Assembly: GCA_037444625.1 (NCBI GenBank)
Contig: JBBIMA010000019.1
Location: 3,306-67,305, forward strand
Source: DTHT01 sp037444625
GTDB taxonomy: Bacteria > Acidobacteriota > Terriglobia > Bryobacterales > Bryobacteraceae
DNA: 64,000 bases
Direction: 5' to 3'
Shown here: positions 42,301-49,917 of the stretch, piece after piece
Position numbering within the stretch: the stretch's first letter is position 1
Layout of the letters: every line of letters starts with the position of its first letter
Translations under genes and position numbers: made by a program
The notes under the pieces: generated by a model
The model's database searches: none
Told to the model about the DNA's origin: nothing
The model's input: only the letters and a program-made list of their open reading frames with translations

Positions 42301-42839
42301 CCGTTGAGCGGGATGTCCTGGATCATCTGGTCGGAGACCACCTGTCCGAGCGAGGCGCTGGCGGTTTCCAGCAACTCGGTGGCCGCTCTGACCTCGACGA
42401 TCTCCGTTTGCACGCCGATCTCCAGAACCACGTCCACCCCGGCGCGGTCCTGGATGCGCAGCAGGATGTTGTCCCGCACCGCCCGCCGAAAGCCCGGCTT
42501 TTCCACTTCCAGCCGGTAGGCGCCCGGCGCCAGGTAAGGCACCGTGTAATCCCCGGTCTCCCTGGTCAGGGCGGTGTACTTCTGATTGGTTGCATGTTGC
42601 GTGACGGAAACCGTGGCGCCCGGCACGGGCGCGCCGGAGGGATCGAGCACCCGACCCACCAGCGTGGCGCGGAACTCTTGCGACCAACAGGGGCCGGCCA
42701 GCAGACCGGCCGCCAAGGCCGCCAGGCCCAGGGAACCGAGCGCCCGTCCCGCCCGGGCCGGGCGATCCTTCCGGCAGAGCGGACCGGAGTTTGCGGGAAC
42801 CTTGCTCCCCAGAAGGACCTTCGGATACCTCCGCGGCAC
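39306..42839 (-). CDS. Oar-like TonB-dependent receptor with carboxypeptidase regulatory domain
   Basis: About 1,177 residues. GTG 42839 is the most plausible start (a TTG at 42869 would add 10); a basic stretch and hydrophobic segment end at GPCWSQEF, the likely signal-peptide end. Residues about 60-145: carboxypeptidase-regulatory-like fold (LVGRVLDPSGAPVPGATVSVTQ). Plug region: DIPLNGRSPYTLIRIAAGVLP and the long LDGVPTTGDDNG loop. Then a large barrel with many aromatic strands, ending WQFGLRLLW with a C-terminal aromatic. This architecture is massively expanded in Acidobacteriota and is thought to import glycans or peptides. It pairs with the glycoside-hydrolase-like gene that follows. Confidence 0.9.
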   Translation of the reverse strand: MPRRYPKVLLGSKVPANSGPLCRKDRPARAGRALGSLGLAALAAGLLAGPCWSQEFRATLVGRVLDPSGAPVPGATVSVTQHATNQKYTALTRETGDYTVPYLAPGAYRLEVEKPGFRRAVRDNILLRIQDRAGVDVVLEIGVQTEIVEVRAATELLETASASLGQVVSDQMIQDIPLNGRSPYTLIRIAAGVLPTYRAQTDFFLRNTSTGQTTTAQISISGAPSNYNEWLLDGVPTTGDDNGLMYIPSLEASQEFKVQTNSFDAEFGRFLGGVVNASMRSGTNQFHGAAFEFLRNSALNARDFFAASKPQFGYNQFGISGGGPVLLPRLYDGRNRTFLFMIYDGSREGVPRSFVSTVPTELQRQGDFSQTMTRVAGAPARVTIYDPQTTRPSGSAWVRDPFPGNVIPAGRINPVGRKLLDFYPLPTAVGDAVTRTQNFPLAYKDPVLDNGIAFKVDHRFSPAHSIFLRYSWRHFFVQGQGAFKNAATSRSVNRYMPGVALDDTLTLNPTTVLNFRYGFSRYHQNTRSDGFGFDLASLGFPASLARAVDRPAPPNVSLSGYTGYGTYTLDNDVTETHFFRGSVLKQKGRHALRSGAGYRILRHNNGPGGTNPGAYSFDGVFTRGPNPQATSATAGNAVASMLLGLGASGSVTYLASVAEQTPYTELYVQDDIRLTGRLSLNLGLRYEWEGDHTERFDRFNRGFDYTSPSPIEAQAAAAYARGPIPEVPASQFAVKGGLLFAHRGGLPRALTDIDRNNVSPRVGAALTLTPRTVLRGGYGRFYGPTTPESETSFGFSATTPWVTTVDGGLTPVDTLSDPFPKGILPPPGYQQGLLTQVGQSISFVNPRRTQLYTTQFQFSLQRQFPGGIVAEASYSGTRGGEYPVTRSINEIPEKWRAQAREIFLATRRNVLNDSVTNPFFGLISTGALSGRTTTRGQLTRPYPHFTGISRIGNSIGSSRYHALQIKAHRRLSRGLTFMASYTISKLIEQNFFLNPTDEQLSRRLASFDVPQRFVLSGSYQLPFGKGQPLAADAHGLSGVLISGWQMNWVYSAQAGVPLTISSGESLGRSAKLPNSQRTLSRWFDTSAFRLRETLELVGTARLPDVRSHGRNNMDFSLYKDTRLSEALRLQFRAESFNLFNRAEFGDPNTTVGSASFGVISSQINYSRQWQFGLRLLW

Positions 42840-42937
42840 AGCATATAGCCGAACCGCCCGCAGCGTCAAGGCGGGCCGGGGCCGACCCGGCTAAAGTTTC
42901 CCCGCCCCCGCCCGATCTATTAACCCAGGAGCATGCT

Positions 42938-43981
42938 GTGCCAGAGTCGGTGGCCGACAGCACCTTGAAAGACCTCCCCGCCCTCTCGAAAATCCCCGCC
43001 TTCCCCCCTATCGTCCTGCGCGTCTTCGACTTGCTCGCCACCGACAACGTCGAGGTCCGCAAACTCGTCGAGCTGATCACCGCCGAGCCCGCCTTCTCCG
43101 CTCAGATCCTGCGTCTGGCCAACTCTCCCCTGTTCGGCTTCCACTCCCGCATTGACAGCCTCCAGCACGCCCTGGTCATCCTCGGGCTGCGCCGCATCCG
43201 CAGCCTCGCCATAACGGTGGCCACCGCCAATTACATGCAGGCCGCCCTGAAAGTCCGCGAGCTGCACCGCTGCTGGCAGCACACCCTGGCCTGCGCCCTG
43301 CTCACCGAAGAGCTGGCCCGCGCCTGCTCCCAGGCCGAGGACATCGCCTACACGGCCGGCTTGCTGCACGATATCGGACGGCTCGGCTTGCTGGTCGCCC
43401 ACCCGGCCGAATACACCCAACTGCTTCATCAGGCCGGTCAGAACTCCCTGGAAATCCTGGACCTGGAGCGCAAGCTCTTCGGTCTGGATCACTGCGAAGC
43501 GGGGCGCTACCTCTGCGAACAATGGAATCTGCCCGAGGACGTGCGGATCGTCGCCGGCCGCCACCACGATCCCCCCGGCGGGACGGTCGAGGATTTGAAC
43601 GGCCTGGTTTACCTGGGCTGCCAGTTGGCCGACGCGCTGGGCTTCTGGGTCGCACCACCCTTGCGCCCCATGAGCCTCGAGCAAATCCGCGAGGCCCTGC
43701 CCGAGGAAGCCCGTTCCCGGTTCACCGCCGACGCCGAGCAGTTGACCCGCAGCATCGAGCGCCGCCTGCGCTCCCACGAGGTCCTAGCGCCGGGCGGCCC
43801 CGCCGAACCCGTCGCCGAGGCGGCTCCTGAGGCCGAGGAGTTGGAATCTCCCAAGGTGCGCGAAGCGGTGGCCGCCGCCGCCCCCGCCCGCTCGCTGCTG
43901 CGCGATCTGACCGTGGTCATCCTCACCGGGCTGATCTTCTCAGCGGTTTTCATTCTGATGTTCTATCTGGTGAATCGCTGA
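42938..43981 (+). CDS. HDOD domain protein with C-terminal membrane anchor
   Basis: This encodes 347 residues from GTG 42938, with AGGAG 6 nt upstream. The HDOD domain (about 20-215): IPAFPPIVLRVFDLLATDNVEVRKL, EPAFSAQILRLANSPLFGF, ALVILGLRRIRSLAI, and an HD-like LLHDIGRLGLLV, with AGRHHDPPGG further on. HDOD proteins are signalling outputs, often with response-regulator or GGDEF partners, usually lacking phosphodiesterase activity. Unusual here: after an Ala/Glu/Pro linker (about 285-315) the protein ends in a single membrane helix (VVILTGLIFSAVFILMFYLV), a tail-anchor arrangement with the HDOD in the cytoplasm. Confidence 0.85.
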   Translation: MPESVADSTLKDLPALSKIPAFPPIVLRVFDLLATDNVEVRKLVELITAEPAFSAQILRLANSPLFGFHSRIDSLQHALVILGLRRIRSLAITVATANYMQAALKVRELHRCWQHTLACALLTEELARACSQAEDIAYTAGLLHDIGRLGLLVAHPAEYTQLLHQAGQNSLEILDLERKLFGLDHCEAGRYLCEQWNLPEDVRIVAGRHHDPPGGTVEDLNGLVYLGCQLADALGFWVAPPLRPMSLEQIREALPEEARSRFTADAEQLTRSIERRLRSHEVLAPGGPAEPVAEAAPEAEELESPKVREAVAAAAPARSLLRDLTVVILTGLIFSAVFILMFYLVNR

Positions 43982-44008
43982 GCAGTTTCCCGCTGCCGGC
44001 GGAGGCCC

Positions 44009-45433
44009 TTACTGGAGGCCCAACTCCCGCAGGGCCGCTCGCACCACCGGATCCCCCCGCAGCTCGATCTGATCGCCCCGGTTGACTCCCAGCGCCTGGT
44101 TGAAGATTTCCGTCTTCAGGCGCAGCGAGATCCACTCCCGCTCGCGCGACCACTCGGCGACCGAAGGCTGGATCCTGCGCTCGGCCAGGTAAGCCTGGAA
44201 TTCGTCCAGCACCGCCGGGGTCACCTGAAAATCCTCCCCGACCGAATGGCGCCGCGTGTACTCGGTGGCAAAGGAAGTGAAGGCCCCGCCCGCCTCCAGC
44301 AGCGCCCGAAAGGCGCTGAGAGGCTCGGGGTAGACCAGGCGGTCCGGCTGGATGCCGCCGGCCGCCCCTGCGCCGCCCGTTTCAGCCCGCGCCAGCGCCG
44401 TTCCCGGCAGGGGCCGCTGAATGGACCGCCCGCGCGGGGTGTAGTAGTAGGCGGTCGTCAGCGCCAGCCCCGTGTTGTCGGAAAGCGGATACACGGTCTC
44501 CACCAGGCCCTTGCCGAAGCTGGGCTCGCCCACAATCACCGCCCGGCCATGGTCCTGTAGCGCCCCGGCCACGATCTCCGCCGCCGAGGCGCTGCGCCCG
44601 TTGATCAGCACCGCCAGGGGGAACTCGTAAGGCTTCCCGCCCTCGGGAACCTTCTCCTCGCGCGCCTCGATCGCCCGGCCCCGCGCCGTCAGCAGCCTGC
44701 TGCCCGGAGCCAGAAACAGCGACGCGGTCTGGACCGCCGCCGGCAGCATGCCGCCCGGATTGTTCCGCAAGTCCAACACCAGAGCCTTCAGCCCGCGCCC
44801 GCCCAGCTTCTCGATCGCCTCCCGCGCGTCCGCGCCCGTGCGGGCGTCGAAGCTCGCCACTCGCAAGTAGCCCACGCCCGGCTTCAACAAGAAGGCCTGC
44901 TCGACGCTGGGCGCCTGCATCTCCTCGGGCGTCAGGGTGAAAGCCAACAGGCGCGAGTGGCCCGGACGGCGCACTTCCAACCGGGCCGGCTGGCGACGCG
45001 ATTCGCTCAACAGCTCGACCAGTTGCTCCATGCCCAGCCGGTCGAGCGGAATGTCGTTGACGGCCAGAATCTCGTCGCCCGGCGCGATGCCGGCCCGCGC
45101 CGAAGGCGTGCCGGGCAAAGCCTGCAAGACCACCACGCGCCCGGGCATCACCGAAACCACCGTCCCGAAGCCCTTGCGCGTCGAGCGTTCCAGCTCGCGT
45201 AGCTGCTCGAACTGCCCGGGATCGAAGAACACCGAGTGCGGATCCAGCGGGCGCAACATGCCCGGGATGGCCCCGCCGTAGATTGCCTTGTCGGGATCCA
45301 CCGGCTGGGCGGCCTCCCGCTCGATGCGGGCGAAGACCTCCATGAAGCGGCGGAGCTGCGCCGGCAGATCGTCTGCGCCCTCGGGCCCTGAGGCGAGCGC
45401 CGCGGCCAAAGCCAACGCCGGCCAGCCAAGCAT
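44009..45433 (-). CDS. S41 family C-terminal processing peptidase with PDZ domain
   Basis: This encodes 474 residues from ATG 45433 (the in-frame GTG 45466 precedes the -10 and is unlikely). An N-terminal hydrophobic segment (LGWPALALAAALASG) should send it to the periplasm. PDZ: FGTVVSVMPGRVVVLQALPGTPSARAGIAPGDEILAVND. Peptidase core: LKALVLDLRNNPGGML, then LINGRSASAAEIVAGALQDHGRAVIVGEPSFGKG, with catalytic Ser in SASAAE and Lys in FGKG. CtpA-type proteases trim C-termini of envelope proteins. Normal length for the family. A C-terminal region after about 380 is helical and Arg/Glu-rich. Confidence 0.93.
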   Translation of the reverse strand: MLGWPALALAAALASGPEGADDLPAQLRRFMEVFARIEREAAQPVDPDKAIYGGAIPGMLRPLDPHSVFFDPGQFEQLRELERSTRKGFGTVVSVMPGRVVVLQALPGTPSARAGIAPGDEILAVNDIPLDRLGMEQLVELLSESRRQPARLEVRRPGHSRLLAFTLTPEEMQAPSVEQAFLLKPGVGYLRVASFDARTGADAREAIEKLGGRGLKALVLDLRNNPGGMLPAAVQTASLFLAPGSRLLTARGRAIEAREEKVPEGGKPYEFPLAVLINGRSASAAEIVAGALQDHGRAVIVGEPSFGKGLVETVYPLSDNTGLALTTAYYYTPRGRSIQRPLPGTALARAETGGAGAAGGIQPDRLVYPEPLSAFRALLEAGGAFTSFATEYTRRHSVGEDFQVTPAVLDEFQAYLAERRIQPSVAEWSREREWISLRLKTEIFNQALGVNRGDQIELRGDPVVRAALRELGLQ

Positions 45434-45442
45434 CCTGCTTCC

Positions 45443-45448
45443 ATTATC
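45443..45448 (-). promoter_or_regulatory. -10 element (GATAAT) for the S41 peptidase gene
   Basis: GATAAT on the minus strand ends 9 nt before ATG 45433; predicted 5' UTR about 3 nt. Confidence 0.45.
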
Positions 45449-45488
45449 CGAGGACGGCGACGGCACGTGCTACAGCGAAGGCGTTTCG

Positions 45489-46217
45489 CTAGCGGGCTGC
45501 GCCGGCGCGGCCCAGGCGGCGCCTCCACTCGAAAAGCACGATCCCCGCCGCCACCGAGACGTTCAGCGAGGCGATCGGCCCCTCGACCGGGATGCGCACC
45601 AGGGCGTCGCAGCGCGTGCGGGTGTGCCGGCGCAAGCCGGCGCCCTCGCCTCCCAGCACCAGGGCGGTGGGCGCCTGGTAATCCGCTTCGTCGTAGCTGA
45701 TCGCGCCGCGCTCGTCCAGCCCGTAGATCCAGAAGCCGCGCTGCTTGAGGCGATCCAGAGCGCGATGCAGGTTCGCCACCCGCGCCACCTTCAAATGCTC
45801 CAGCGCACCGGCGGCCGCCTTGGCCGCCGCCTCCGTCAGCCCGACCGCGCGCCGCTCGGGAATGACCACGGCGGATGCACCGGCCGCGTGGGCGGTGCGA
45901 ATGACGGCACCCAGATTGTGGGGATCCTCCACCCCGTCCAGCAGCACCAGCAGGCGGGCGTCCGACCACACCTCTTCGAGCGCCGCGTAGCCGTAAGCGG
46001 CGCCCACGGCGATCACGCCCTGATGGGCCGCGCCGGCCGCCATCCGATCCAGGGCTTCGCGCGGCTGGAAGCGAACGGGGATGGAAAGCTCGCGCGCCCG
46101 CTCGATGATCTCTCGCAGGCGGGGGCCGCCGGCGCCCTGAGCGATCAGGATGCGGTCCAGCGGCCGGCGCGCCCGCAGGGCTTCCAAAACGGGATGAACC
46201 CCGGCGCGCAACTGCAT
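45489..46217 (-). CDS. rlmB: 23S rRNA (guanosine-2'-O)-methyltransferase RlmB-like (SpoU/TrmH family)
   Basis: This encodes 242 residues from ATG 46217, preceded by an AAAGG. An N-terminal substrate-binding domain (GVHPVLEALRARRPLDRILIA) is followed by the SPOUT core: LLVLLDGVEDPHNLGAVIRTAHAAGA (motif 1), LVLGGEGAGLRRHTRTRCD (motif 2) and VRIPVEGPIASLNVSVAAGIVLFEW (motif 3). The order and spacing fit RlmB, which methylates G2251 of 23S rRNA. A longer open frame upstream crosses a GC-rich intergenic region with low-complexity translation and is not used. Confidence 0.92.
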   Translation of the reverse strand: MQLRAGVHPVLEALRARRPLDRILIAQGAGGPRLREIIERARELSIPVRFQPREALDRMAAGAAHQGVIAVGAAYGYAALEEVWSDARLLVLLDGVEDPHNLGAVIRTAHAAGASAVVIPERRAVGLTEAAAKAAAGALEHLKVARVANLHRALDRLKQRGFWIYGLDERGAISYDEADYQAPTALVLGGEGAGLRRHTRTRCDALVRIPVEGPIASLNVSVAAGIVLFEWRRRLGRAGAAR

Positions 46218-46300
46218 GGCCAAACCTTTATGGTATCGCCCGGGTGGCGGCGGCCGTGGCCCGCCTTCTGTGGCTGACAAACGGGGAAAGATCTGCGGCA

Positions 46301-46326
46301 GGGGGGCAAATTTGGGGGGGCGGGGG
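46301..46326 (+). repeat. G-run cluster, potential G-quadruplex
   Basis: Runs of 6, 7 and 5 G separated by CAAATTT and C can supply four GGG tracts with short loops. It lies in the 335-nt gap between divergent rlmB and the oxidoreductase gene. Confidence 0.4.
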
Positions 46327-46343
46327 CGCACTGGAGCGCCCGA

Positions 46344-46357
46344 CTGGTGGCCACCAG
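46344..46357. repeat. Perfect 14-bp palindrome in intergenic region
   Basis: CTGGTGG-CCACCAG is fully self-complementary and is flanked by GCGCCC on the left and GGGCGC on the right, so a larger nested stem is possible. It lies between divergent genes. It could be an operator; otherwise the 46218-46552 gap holds only a G-run cluster and a -10-like TAAGAT. Confidence 0.4.
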
Positions 46358-46514
46358 CGTTGTCCTCCAGGGCGCCCCCGCAGGGGCTGGTTCTGCCCCA
46401 AACATCGCATAGCCGCCCGGCCCAGGAGCGCCCCGGCAGCGGTATCGCCTTGAAAATCCTGGGCAAAAAACTTACCTGCGGCGGTGAACCGCCGGCCGGC
46501 GAACCCGGCGATGC

Positions 46515-46520
46515 TAAGAT
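46515..46520 (+). promoter_or_regulatory. -10-like element (TAAGAT) for the oxidoreductase gene
   Basis: TAAGAT in context GCTAAGATGG predicts transcript start near 46527, giving a 26-nt leader that contains the GAGGA Shine-Dalgarno before ATG 46553. Confidence 0.35.
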
Positions 46521-46552
46521 GGAAAACGCACCGACTCTTCGAGGAACTGGCT

Positions 46553-47767
46553 ATGGATTCCCGACGCAGATTCATCGGCCGGGTGGCCGGCGGGCTGGCC
46601 GGCAGCATCGCTCCCGCGCGCGTGCTGGGCGCCAACGATCGCATCCGCCTGGGCATCATCGGGCCGGGCGACCGCGGCATGCAGCTTGTGCGCGAGGCCT
46701 TGGCCTGCCCCAATACGGAAATGGTAGCTTTCGCCGACATCTACACCCGCCGCCTGGAGGCGGCCAAAAAGCTCGTCCCCGGCGCCAAGACCTTCCTGGA
46801 CTATCGCTACCTGCTGGAGGATCCCGGCATTGACGCGGTCCTGATCGCCACGCCCCAGCATTTGCATTGCGAGCATTTCGTCGCCTCGCTGGAGGCCGGC
46901 AAGCACGTTTACCAGGAAAAGACCATGGCCTTCACCGTCGAGCACGCCAAGCGCATGCGGGCCGCCTATCAGCGCGCCGGCAAGCGCGTGGTCCAGATCG
47001 GCCACCAAGGTTGCTCCTCCGGCCAGATCGCCGACGCCGCCGCTTTCCTGAAGACCGGCTGGGTCGGCAAGATCACCGCCATCCACGCCCACATGTACCG
47101 CAACACGCCCCACGGAAAGCCCCAATGGACCCGCCCCCTCTACCCGGACATGACCCCGGAGAACATCATTTGGAAGGCCTTCCTGGGCGAGGCGCCCGAG
47201 CGGCCCTTCGATCCCCAGCGCTACGTCAACTGGCGCTTTTACTGGGATTACTCGGGCGGCAATTTCTACGAGAACATGTGCCACCAGTTGGCCTTCTGGT
47301 ACAAGGTGCTCAATCTTCAGATCCCCAGGGCGGTGACCGCCACCGGCGGCGTCTACCTGTGGAAGGACGGGCGCGAGGTGCCCGACACCATGAACGTGGC
47401 CATGGAGCACCCCGAGGAAATCCTGTTCAGTTGGGACTCCGGTTTCGGCAACAATCACCTGGGTTCGACCGAGGACGTGCTCGGCACCGACGGCACCATC
47501 TCCCGCGGCCAGCAGATCCGCTATATTCCCCAGAAGGTCAACCGGCCGGACGGCACCGAGATCCTGGGCCAGACGCGCAGCGCGCCCAACGCCCACATGC
47601 AGGATTTCCTCGACGCCATCCGCACGGGCAAGCAGCCCAACTGCCCGTTCGAGCTGGGCTTCCGCGTCTCGATCGCCAGCCGCATGGCGGTGGACAGCTA
47701 CCGCCAGGGGCGCACCATGCGCTGGGACCCGGTGCGCGAGGAGATCGTGCCGGCGCCCTGCGGCTGA
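46553..47767 (+). CDS. Tat-exported Gfo/Idh/MocA family oxidoreductase
   Basis: This encodes 404 residues from ATG 46553, with GAGGA about 9 nt upstream. The N-terminus MDSRRRFIGRVAGGLAG is a twin-arginine signal. Then a Rossmann fold (IRLGIIGPGDRGMQLVREAL), DAVLIATPQHLHCEHFVASLEAGKHVYQEKTMAFTVEHAK (the EK-P-like catalytic region here reads EKTMA) and a C-terminal alpha/beta dimer domain (YVNWRFYWDYSGGNFYENMCHQLAFW). NAD(P)-dependent sugar oxidoreductase or sugar-ketone hydrolase is typical. The Pro of the usual E-K-P is replaced by Thr. Exported members need their cofactor loaded before Tat export. Confidence 0.9.
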   Translation: MDSRRRFIGRVAGGLAGSIAPARVLGANDRIRLGIIGPGDRGMQLVREALACPNTEMVAFADIYTRRLEAAKKLVPGAKTFLDYRYLLEDPGIDAVLIATPQHLHCEHFVASLEAGKHVYQEKTMAFTVEHAKRMRAAYQRAGKRVVQIGHQGCSSGQIADAAAFLKTGWVGKITAIHAHMYRNTPHGKPQWTRPLYPDMTPENIIWKAFLGEAPERPFDPQRYVNWRFYWDYSGGNFYENMCHQLAFWYKVLNLQIPRAVTATGGVYLWKDGREVPDTMNVAMEHPEEILFSWDSGFGNNHLGSTEDVLGTDGTISRGQQIRYIPQKVNRPDGTEILGQTRSAPNAHMQDFLDAIRTGKQPNCPFELGFRVSIASRMAVDSYRQGRTMRWDPVREEIVPAPCG

Positions 47768-47876
47768 GGGCCGGGCGGATCGGCCCTCAAGCCGGCCGGC
47801 GGGGCGGCCGAATAAAGAAGGCGGGGAGGGAAAGCTGTAAGTTCGGCCTGAACAGCGACTGCAAGGAGCATAAGCG

Positions 47877-48743
47877 TTGAAGGCGCAAATCGGCGTGATC
47901 GGCGGCAGCGGGCTGTACTCGATGCCCGGATTCGAAGCCCAACAGGAAGTGGCGCTGGAAACCCCTTGGGGCCCCCCCTCGGACGCTTACATCGTCGGGC
48001 GGCTCGCGGGCCGCCCGGTGGCCTTTCTGGCCCGGCATGGACGAGGCCATCGCCTGATGCCTTCGGAATTGAATTTCCGGGCTAACATTTACGGCTTCAA
48101 GGCCCTGGGGGTCGAGCGCATCATTTCCCTCAGCGCGGTCGGCTCGCTCAAGCCCGAGCACCGCCCGCTGGATTTCCTCATTCCCGATCAGTTCTTCGAT
48201 CGCACCCGGGGGCGAGCCTCGACCTTTTTCGGCGAGGGCCTGGTGGCCCACATCAGCTTCGCCGACCCGGTCTGTCCGCAGTTGAGTGAGCTGGTCTATG
48301 AGGCCTGCCGGGCCGAAGGCGTCAGCGTCAAGCGGGGCGGAACCTACCTGTGTATGGAGGGGCCGGCCTTCTCGACCAAAGCCGAGTCCCATCTCTATCG
48401 CGCCTGGGGTATGGACGTCATCGGCATGACCAACCTCCAGGAAGCCAAGCTGGCGCGGGAGGCCGAGATCTGCTACGTCACGGTGGCCATGGTGACCGAT
48501 TACGACTGCTGGCACCCGGACCACGATGCCGTGACGGTGAACGAAATCATCGAGCATCTGAATCGCAACGCCGAAAACGCCGCCCGGGTGGTGGCGCGCG
48601 CCGTGGCAGCCATGCCCGCCCAGCGTGCCTGCCGCTGCGGGTCGGCTCTCTCGCACGCCCTCATCACCGATCCCGGGGCGGTTCCCGAAGCTACCCGCAA
48701 GAAGCTGGAGCTGATCGTTGGCAAGTATCTCCCGGCGCGATGA
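47877..48743 (+). CDS. mtnP: S-methyl-5'-thioadenosine phosphorylase (MtnP-like)
   Basis: This encodes 288 residues from TTG 47877, with AAGGAG 9 nt upstream. Purine nucleoside phosphorylase family-2 motifs: VIGGSGLYSMPGF, FLARHGRGHRLMPSELNFRANIYGFKALGVERIISLSAVGSL, CMEGPAFSTKAES and VTDYDCWH, the last typical of MTA phosphorylases (base-binding Asp pair) rather than guanosine enzymes. It cleaves MTA with phosphate to adenine and methylthioribose 1-phosphate, first step of methionine salvage. No other salvage gene is adjacent; the following gene overlaps it by 26 nt. Confidence 0.93.
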   Translation: MKAQIGVIGGSGLYSMPGFEAQQEVALETPWGPPSDAYIVGRLAGRPVAFLARHGRGHRLMPSELNFRANIYGFKALGVERIISLSAVGSLKPEHRPLDFLIPDQFFDRTRGRASTFFGEGLVAHISFADPVCPQLSELVYEACRAEGVSVKRGGTYLCMEGPAFSTKAESHLYRAWGMDVIGMTNLQEAKLAREAEICYVTVAMVTDYDCWHPDHDAVTVNEIIEHLNRNAENAARVVARAVAAMPAQRACRCGSALSHALITDPGAVPEATRKKLELIVGKYLPAR

Positions 48744-49917
48744 GACCGGGCTGTTCGCCCGGGTCGAGGCCCTGGCCGACCGGTTCCAAGCCGAAGGGGT
48801 CGAGGAGTACGTGCGCTGGTTCAGCGGCGTGATCGCGGAGGAACTGGGCCTGTGGGGAGCCGAAGAGCTCCAGGCCCGCTACCGGCGCGTCCGGCAGCCG
48901 CGGCGCTTCCTCGGGGATCCCGCAGGGGTGCGGACCATCTTCGTGCTCTCGCGCGTCACTCTGGGCGCGGAAATCGCCGTCACCAGCCTCGCCCTGGAGG
49001 CGGCCCGGCGGCGGTTTCCCTCCGGCCGCATCGTGCTGGTGGGGGGACGCAAGAGCGCCGAGCTGTTCGCGGCCGATCGGCGCATCGAGCACGCGCCCGT
49101 CGAGTACGGCCGGCGGGCCGGGCTCAGCAGCCGCCTGGCTGCGGGACTCCAGTTGCGCGAGCGGCTGGCCGAGCCCGACTCGATCGTGATTGATCCGGAC
49201 TCCCGGCTCACCCAGCTCGGACTGCTGCCGGTTTGCGAAGAGGATCGCTACTACTTTTTCGAGAGCCGATCCTGGGGCGGCGAGACTCGCTCTCCCATCA
49301 GCCTGTTGACCGCCGAGTGGCTGGAAACCGTTCTTGGCGTGACCGGCTTGAGCCCCTGGATCGCACCCGCCGGCCCCCCTGCGGCTCCCGTCGGCATCGC
49401 CGTCAGCTTCGGAGTGGGCGAGAACCCGGCCAAGCGGCTGCCGGATCCCTTCGAGCGCGAGCTGCTGCGGGGCCTGGCGGCTTTCGGCCTGCCCCTGCTG
49501 GTGGACACGGGACCCGGAGGCGAGGAGGCCGAGCGGGTCCGCCGCGCCCTGGCGGAGGCCGGCCTCTCAGGCGGGCAAGCGGCCCTGTTCGAGGGGCCGT
49601 TCGCCCAGTTCGCGCTTCAGATCGCAGCCGCCCGCCTTTACGTAGGGTACGACTCGTCGGGCCAGCACGCCGCCGCCGCCTTGGGCGTTCCTTGCCTGAC
49701 GGTTTTCGCCGGTTTCCCGAACGAACGCTTTTTCGCCCGCTGGCAGCCTAGCGGACCGGGACCGAAAATCACCGTTCGGGTCGAGCACCCGGCGGATGTG
49801 GAGGGGGTGCTGGCGCAAACCCTGGATGCCGCCCGCCGGCTGCTGGCAGCCGAACCGGGCGGGGACTCTCAAGTCTCCTCGATGGGAACCACCCGGACGA
49901 ATTCCCCGATCACCTGA
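48718..49917 (+). CDS. Glycosyltransferase family 9-like (heptosyltransferase) protein
   Basis: This encodes 399 residues from TTG 48718, overlapping mtnP by 26 nt. After about 75 residues of helical extension, the GT-B fold begins: RTIFVLSRVTLGAEIAVTSLALEAARRRFPSGRIVLVGG, then PVGIAVSFGVGENPAKRLPDPFERELLRGLA and the nucleotide-sugar site ALQIAAARLYVGYDSSGQHAAAALGVPCLTVFAG, characteristic of ADP-heptose:LPS heptosyltransferases. The N-terminal extension and the VSFGVGENPAKR donor-site variant (family more often GxxxxxKxWP) suggest a different acceptor. LPS or cell-surface glycan assembly is the likely role. Confidence 0.85.
   Translation: MASISRRDETGLFARVEALADRFQAEGVEEYVRWFSGVIAEELGLWGAEELQARYRRVRQPRRFLGDPAGVRTIFVLSRVTLGAEIAVTSLALEAARRRFPSGRIVLVGGRKSAELFAADRRIEHAPVEYGRRAGLSSRLAAGLQLRERLAEPDSIVIDPDSRLTQLGLLPVCEEDRYYFFESRSWGGETRSPISLLTAEWLETVLGVTGLSPWIAPAGPPAAPVGIAVSFGVGENPAKRLPDPFERELLRGLAAFGLPLLVDTGPGGEEAERVRRALAEAGLSGGQAALFEGPFAQFALQIAAARLYVGYDSSGQHAAAALGVPCLTVFAGFPNERFFARWQPSGPGPKITVRVEHPADVEGVLAQTLDAARRLLAAEPGGDSQVSSMGTTRTNSPIT

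Noticed and set aside
41070..42848. 592-codon plus-strand open frame opposite the TonB receptor
   Set aside because: Antisense shadow. The receptor frame has domains, a signal peptide and a terminal aromatic; this one has none.
46218..46466. N-terminal extension of RlmB to 46466
   Set aside because: The translation is Pro/Gly/Arg-rich and covers the G-run and palindrome region; the SpoU-family protein starts naturally at ATG 46217.
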